Source: Dolomedes plantarius (taxonomy: Eukaryota; Arthropoda; Arachnida; Araneae; Dolomedidae). From it: a DNA stretch of 64,000 bases. Position 1 is the first letter of the stretch. Each line of letters opens with the position of its first letter. Below the pieces are notes generated by a model. The model saw nothing but the letters and a program-made list of their open reading frames with translations, did not search any database and was not told the DNA's origin. The translations under genes were made by a program, and so were the position numbers. This document shows positions 60,125 to 64,000 of the stretch, in pieces. The stretch spans positions 214,813,885-214,877,884 of the forward strand of contig OU015490.1 in the NCBI GenBank assembly GCA_907164885.2, in the 5' to 3' direction.

Positions 60125-60230
60125 CTTACTTGTGGATTAATTTCAGCAAACTTGTCTTGTAAGCAATCTTTAATGGCGCCTTTTCAATCACGTGCAACTG
60201 AATGTCCAATCAGATGACACTAGTGCATTG
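60125..60230 (-). promoter_or_regulatory. Possible host promoter and first-exon splice donor
   Basis: Read on the minus strand: CTGATTGGACA (inverted CCAAT box), CACGTG (E box), then GGCGCCATTAAAG, an open stretch, and CACAAGTAAGTTTC, a good splice donor at 60130/60129. No ATG lies in the putative exon, so it would be 5' UTR. Each motif is short and could be chance. Confidence 0.25.
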
Positions 60231-60734
60231 TAGTATCACGAGGCGAAAAAAAAGATGTTTTGAAATTTCATTATGCTATAGCTTTCAAAAGCTGCCTTTT
60301 GGTATTGAATATAAAATTTTATTGCTCTACTGAAATATTTTTCAGGTGCTTCAAAATAGATATTTTTGTGAAAAGAGATAAAATTCTTTTTTTCTGTTTA
60401 TTTTATGGTATATTAAATTAATAATATATATTTTTTGTAAATAAAATATTCAAAATATTTTTACAGGAAACTTAGGTATTTCTAAGTATTTCTAATTTTT
60501 AGATGTCATTACAGAACAACTGATTTTGTAGAATTTCGCAATTTTCATCATCTTAATTTTGCAGTAGTATATTCTTATAATACACATTGGAATGAAAAAA
60601 AACAATTTTTAATTAACGGACCTTAGTTAAAATAAACAAATCACATTTATTTAGAAAAATATTAATGCAATGTCTTTAAAGGCAAAGTGTTATTTTGAAA
60701 TAAACATTCATATTTTTCAAAAGTCCATAGTAAT

Positions 60735-60897
60735 CATACATGGTATGCTTTACTTATTTCACTGACACATTGAATTGCTTTCTGTTTGTCATCAGAAATA
60801 TGCCTCTTCATAGGAAGTCATGTTACTTTAACACCATTCCATTCAATCATATCAATATAATCCTTGGCATCAAAGTTTATACGTTGAAATAAAAACT
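60735..60897 (-). pseudogene. Inverted fragment of the copy B gene
   Basis: The minus strand reads RINFDAKDYIDMIEWNGVKV, a stop, then MKRHISDDKQKAIQCVSEIS. The plus strand at 61815-61920 encodes INFDAKDYIDMI again, and 62110-62140 repeats AATTCAATGTGTCAGTGAAA. So the 3' end of the gene is present twice in opposite orientation. Confidence 0.65.
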
Positions 60898-61079
60898 TTT
60901 TGATGCCACCTTCATTTTCAGCCCTTGCTTTTAGATTCCGGGGTAATCCAAGCTCTCTCTTATATGACTGCGATCATCTGATATCATACAAAGGACGAGA
61001 TTTTCAGAAGCAGATTTCTGGCACTGGAAAATGTATATAAGATAGCATAATAGCATTTTTCAATGACAACAACCAGAAT

Positions 61080-61920
61080 TTAAACATTACTGTAATTGGA
61101 ATGGGTGGAACTGCCGTGAACACTGGATTGAATAATGGTGTGGTTCGTTTCTGTGAAAAGGAATTAAGAAGGCCACTGCAGTGGTTGATTTGTCTATTTC
61201 ATGGAAATGAACTGCGCCTACGTCCTAATTTGGAGGAGAAATAGGTAAACAACTAGAAAACTGCTATGAACTTCCAGTAATTGAATTATCACCTATTGAA
61301 AATGACATTCCATTACTAGAAATTAAGGATGATTTAAGTGTGGACCCAAAATATTTGTTAGAAATGTCTAATGCAATCTCTGTTGGAAGGTGCTCTTCTG
61401 ATTTGTCTATGAGAAAACCAGGAAAACTTTGTTATTCATGATAGCTTACATTAGCAAACCGAATACTTCACTTGTATGTGGGAACAGAATGTACTGCAAA
61501 AAAAATCTCCGAATACTGACTGAGTACATTTTGTAAGTATATGCATCTGTTTCGTTTCACATAAAGCTGAAACTATCTTATATCCATGGATCGAAGCACT
61601 TGTGGAAACTTGTAAGCTATTCACGTTACCTCCATCAGACTCTTAAAAATGTAATTGACCCAGTCATTCAAAGAAATTCGTACTTCGCTGCTTCTGAAAA
61701 TCTCCTCTTATGTATGATATCAGTTGATCGCAGCCACGTAAGACAGCTTGGATTACGCCGGATTCTAAAAGCAAGGACTGAAAAATGAAGGGGGCATTGG
61801 AAAGTTTTAAGTTCAACGTATAAACTTTGATGCCAAGGATTATATTGATATGATTGTACGTAAAGATGTTAAAGTAACAGAACGAGGCATATTTCTGATT
61901 ATAAACTAGGAAGCAAAATA
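61080..61920 (+). pseudogene. Transposase-like protein of unassigned family, copy B
   Basis: In order: NITVIGMGGTAVNTGLNNGV (the GCDGT motif of copy A decayed to GMGGT), LRRPLQWLICLFHGNELRLR, SPIENDIPLLEIKDDLSVDP, KYLLEMSNAISVGRCSSDLS and MRKPGKLCYS. Then come LTLANRILHLYVGTE, LWKLVSYSRYLHQTLKNVID, PVIQRNSYFAASENLLLCMI, SHVRQLGLRRILKARTEK and INFDAKDYIDMI. These align segment by segment with the relic at 54.4-56.1 kb. Stops and frame changes are frequent, and the N-terminal third is missing. Confidence 0.65.
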
Positions 61921-62149
61921 ATCTGATCAGGAGAGTCAACGTACTGACTTCAGCAATTTTCCATGTCACACACAAGCAGTAGAAAGGATTGTTAAATTCG
62001 TTACCGAGTCACCCTTACCCGTCCGTGGCACTTCTGCAAGAGTTGCATTGATAAAAACGAAAATACATTCTCAAAAGATAATGCCAAAATTTAATAATAA
62101 AAAACAAAACAAAACACAATTCAATGTGTCAGTGAAATAAGTAATGGAA

Positions 62150-62620
62150 ACCATGTGTGATTACTATGGACTTTTGAAAAACATGAATTTCTTTTTTTTC
62201 AAAATAACGTTTAACATCCCCAATCTCAAAGAACTTTTTAATCTTATGCACAGTAAGTGTGCGTTTAAATTTTCTTCTACACCCACTTTTGATTATATTC
62301 CTAAATCTGAAAAAGTTAAACCTCTGAATCAGGCTGATGAGCTTAAAGCAGGGTGTTTAACCTTTTGCAGCATCTGGGCCACATGGTAAATTTTTTCAAG
62401 GCAGGCGGGCCGCATAAAAAAGTCAACTACATTCAAAAGTTTAGTTTTATTATGAAAATGAAAAATACATTGTATATGTAATGTATAAAATATTATAATC
62501 TTGGTATGCAATGTGATGTGGTAATTTTGAACGAAATCGAACATAATGTGATTTTTTAAATTTGGGTTGGTCTAAAGCGAATTGCTCTCGACTCTAACTT
62601 AACTAGCATTAATGATCGAA
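62150..62620. other. Interior of copy B, possible hAT-like MITE
   Basis: CAGGGTGTTTAACCTTTTGC at 62351 followed by CTGGGCCACATGG and GGCGGGCCGC resembles a hAT MITE start. The other end is not found. The 81-codon frame 62144-62389 shows no motif. Confidence 0.25.
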
Positions 62621-63114
62621 TCAATCTCTCAAACCAATTTTCTATCCTAGGAAACTGTCGTAATCCGGAGGAAAGAAATTCCCGCTGCTAATGATGAATT
62701 TCCTGTTAGGTGGGAAACCAAACCTGAGCCATGTTTTTTTTTTAATGGCGGAAGGGTACAAAGATACCCTCAACAAAATGTACAACCTAGTCAAAATTCA
62801 ATATCCCAAATCAATTTCATGAAACTTTGTCAAAATCTTATCTGAAAACATTACTGCAATTGGATTAATATCGGACCTTTCAAAATTACTTAATTTACTT
62901 ACGCATTGAATTTTTTTGGAAAAAAAATCCCAAAACCGAACGGCGACTTAAAAATTAAAAATTTATGTTCCGATCTTAATATTTCAAATCTTACCCAGTC
63001 CATTAATTGTTCACAGGTTAATTCTGATAGTGTTATTCTGATAGTGTTTAACATTTTTCCTTTACTTTTCTGTTCCATGCGAGGCAGTTTCCTCTTATTG
63101 AAGTTCCACACTTG

Positions 63115-63230
63115 ATATACTATCAGGGAATGCTGGTGTGGGGCGTTCGTTTTTGCTTCCCATGCTTCAGTCCTCGGTTCGATCCTGCAAAGTGCAGTTC
63201 TGTTATCTGTACTCACGGATGTTCAAACCT
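63115..63230 (+). repeat. SINE-like fragment
   Basis: GGTTCGATCC at 63175-63184 is a B box; GGGGCGTTCGTTTTTGCTTC lies where a tRNA head would be. The A box is not convincing. Confidence 0.3.
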
Positions 63231-64000
63231 GCCAATTTAATTTATTAAATATAACTTACTTATTATTTTAAACTTAATTGCCTTATTTTTTATTTCTAAC
63301 ATTTATTTAAACTAATTTTTTTGCCTTTTTTTTTCTTATTGTAAATATTATTTCTCGTATCCTGATTCAATTACAAAAAAAAACAATGTAATATATATTC
63401 TTCAATGTACGTACTGAGGATAAAGGGTCTTATTTTTTGATATTTTTTGGTGTCTCATGACATCTACTGTCTATGTCTCTGACAGTACATTACATTAATA
63501 TTTTTCTAAATATGTGTGATTTGTTTATTTTAACTAAGGTCTGTAAATTTAAAATTCTTTTTCTTTCATTCAAATTTGTATTATAAGAATATGTTACTGT
63601 AAAATTAATACGATGAAATTCGAGAAAAAATTCTACAAAATCAGTTGTTTTATAATGGCATCTAACAATTAGAAATACTTAGAATATGTAAATTTCCTGA
63701 AAAATATATTTTGAATATTTTATCTACAAAAATATATATTATTATTTTAATATACTATAGAAGAAATTTTAAAAAATACAAATTTTATCACTATTTCCTC
63801 TCTTATAAATAAAGAGTGGTGAAACAAGGACCCATTTTTAAGTAGATATTTAATTTCTCCAGTAATATATAAAATTGAAACTAATTTTCATCTGTTTTTA
63901 TAAGCTTCTAGGGAGTTAAAAACATACACACAGAATACAATCTTTACATACAAGGAAAATTATGTGAATTTTCACATAATACAATTATACAATTTCACAT
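63231..64000. other. No recognisable gene
   Basis: AT-rich; includes the right inverted repeat of copy B (63495-63800). Nothing recognised from 63801 to the end. Confidence 0.5.

Larger units (their letters stand above)
60400..63800 (+). mobile_element. Element copy B with ~300-bp terminal inverted repeats
   Basis: 60400-60690 is complementary to 63495-63800: AACAACTGATTTTGTAGAAT, ATATTCTTATAATACA, GACCTTAGTTAAAATAAACA and ATTTAGAAAAATATTAATG appear in both, at about 80% identity. Between them lie relics of the same protein family as copy A, an inverted internal fragment, and a SINE-like piece. Exact outer ends and target duplication were not resolved. Confidence 0.6.

Noticed and set aside
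60131..60180. Coding first exon (AIKDCLQDKFAEINPQ) resembling a BolA-like start
   Set aside because: A TGA lies just upstream in frame with no ATG between; the similarity is too short.

Overview
Eukaryotic, very AT-rich DNA that consists almost entirely of mobile elements in various stages of decay, separated by long (TA)n microsatellites. The element set (gypsy, BEL/Pao, several Tc1/mariner groups, pogo/Tigger, Helitron-like ends, tRNA-derived SINEs, foldback MITEs) fits an arthropod genome and, by inference, a chelicerate such as a spider. No confident host gene is visible. The only hint of one is a possible minus-strand promoter and splice donor near 60.13-60.23 kb.

Layout. 0-8.3 kb: a Tc1/mariner element cut by the window edge, gypsy gag and protease relics, a possible copia gag relic, a non-LTR RNase H relic and two Helitron-like ends. 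8,320-15,412: a complete, young gypsy element on the minus strand (two 636-bp LTRs with 4 differences, gag, pol with PR-RT-RNaseH-IN, polypurine tract, primer site). Its gag and pol share one frame and are separated by a single TGA in a leaky-stop context. 15.4-19.5 kb: a 742-bp palindromic MITE, a SINE-like piece, a LINE ORF1 relic, unrecognised coding relics and a degenerate direct repeat. 19,557-25,576: a full-length BEL/Pao element (two 228-bp LTRs, 5-bp target duplication GAACG) with broken coding frames.

25.8-34.5 kb: a mariner-derived foldback, then a degenerate ~225-240 bp tandem array split by a DD41D mariner-like element, a DD34E Tc1 element and a palindromic MITE. A second tandem array follows, with a SINE inserted in it. 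35-48.7 kb: two solo-LTR candidates, two Tc1-like elements with DD36E-type spacing, a MITE with telescoping internal repeats, a mariner-like element with ~230-bp terminal repeats, and a Tigger element fused to a DD34D mariner 3' half. 49.4-53 kb: a truncated second BEL/Pao element and a pogo-like element encoding a cysteine-rich finger. 54-64 kb: two copies of a transposase-like family I cannot assign to a superfamily, a GC-rich repeat island and an element-poor AT-rich stretch.

The genes do not act as a pathway; each is the mobility gene of its own element. The gypsy element is the only one whose coding capacity looks intact. The recurring architecture is an element abutting (TA)n on one or both sides.
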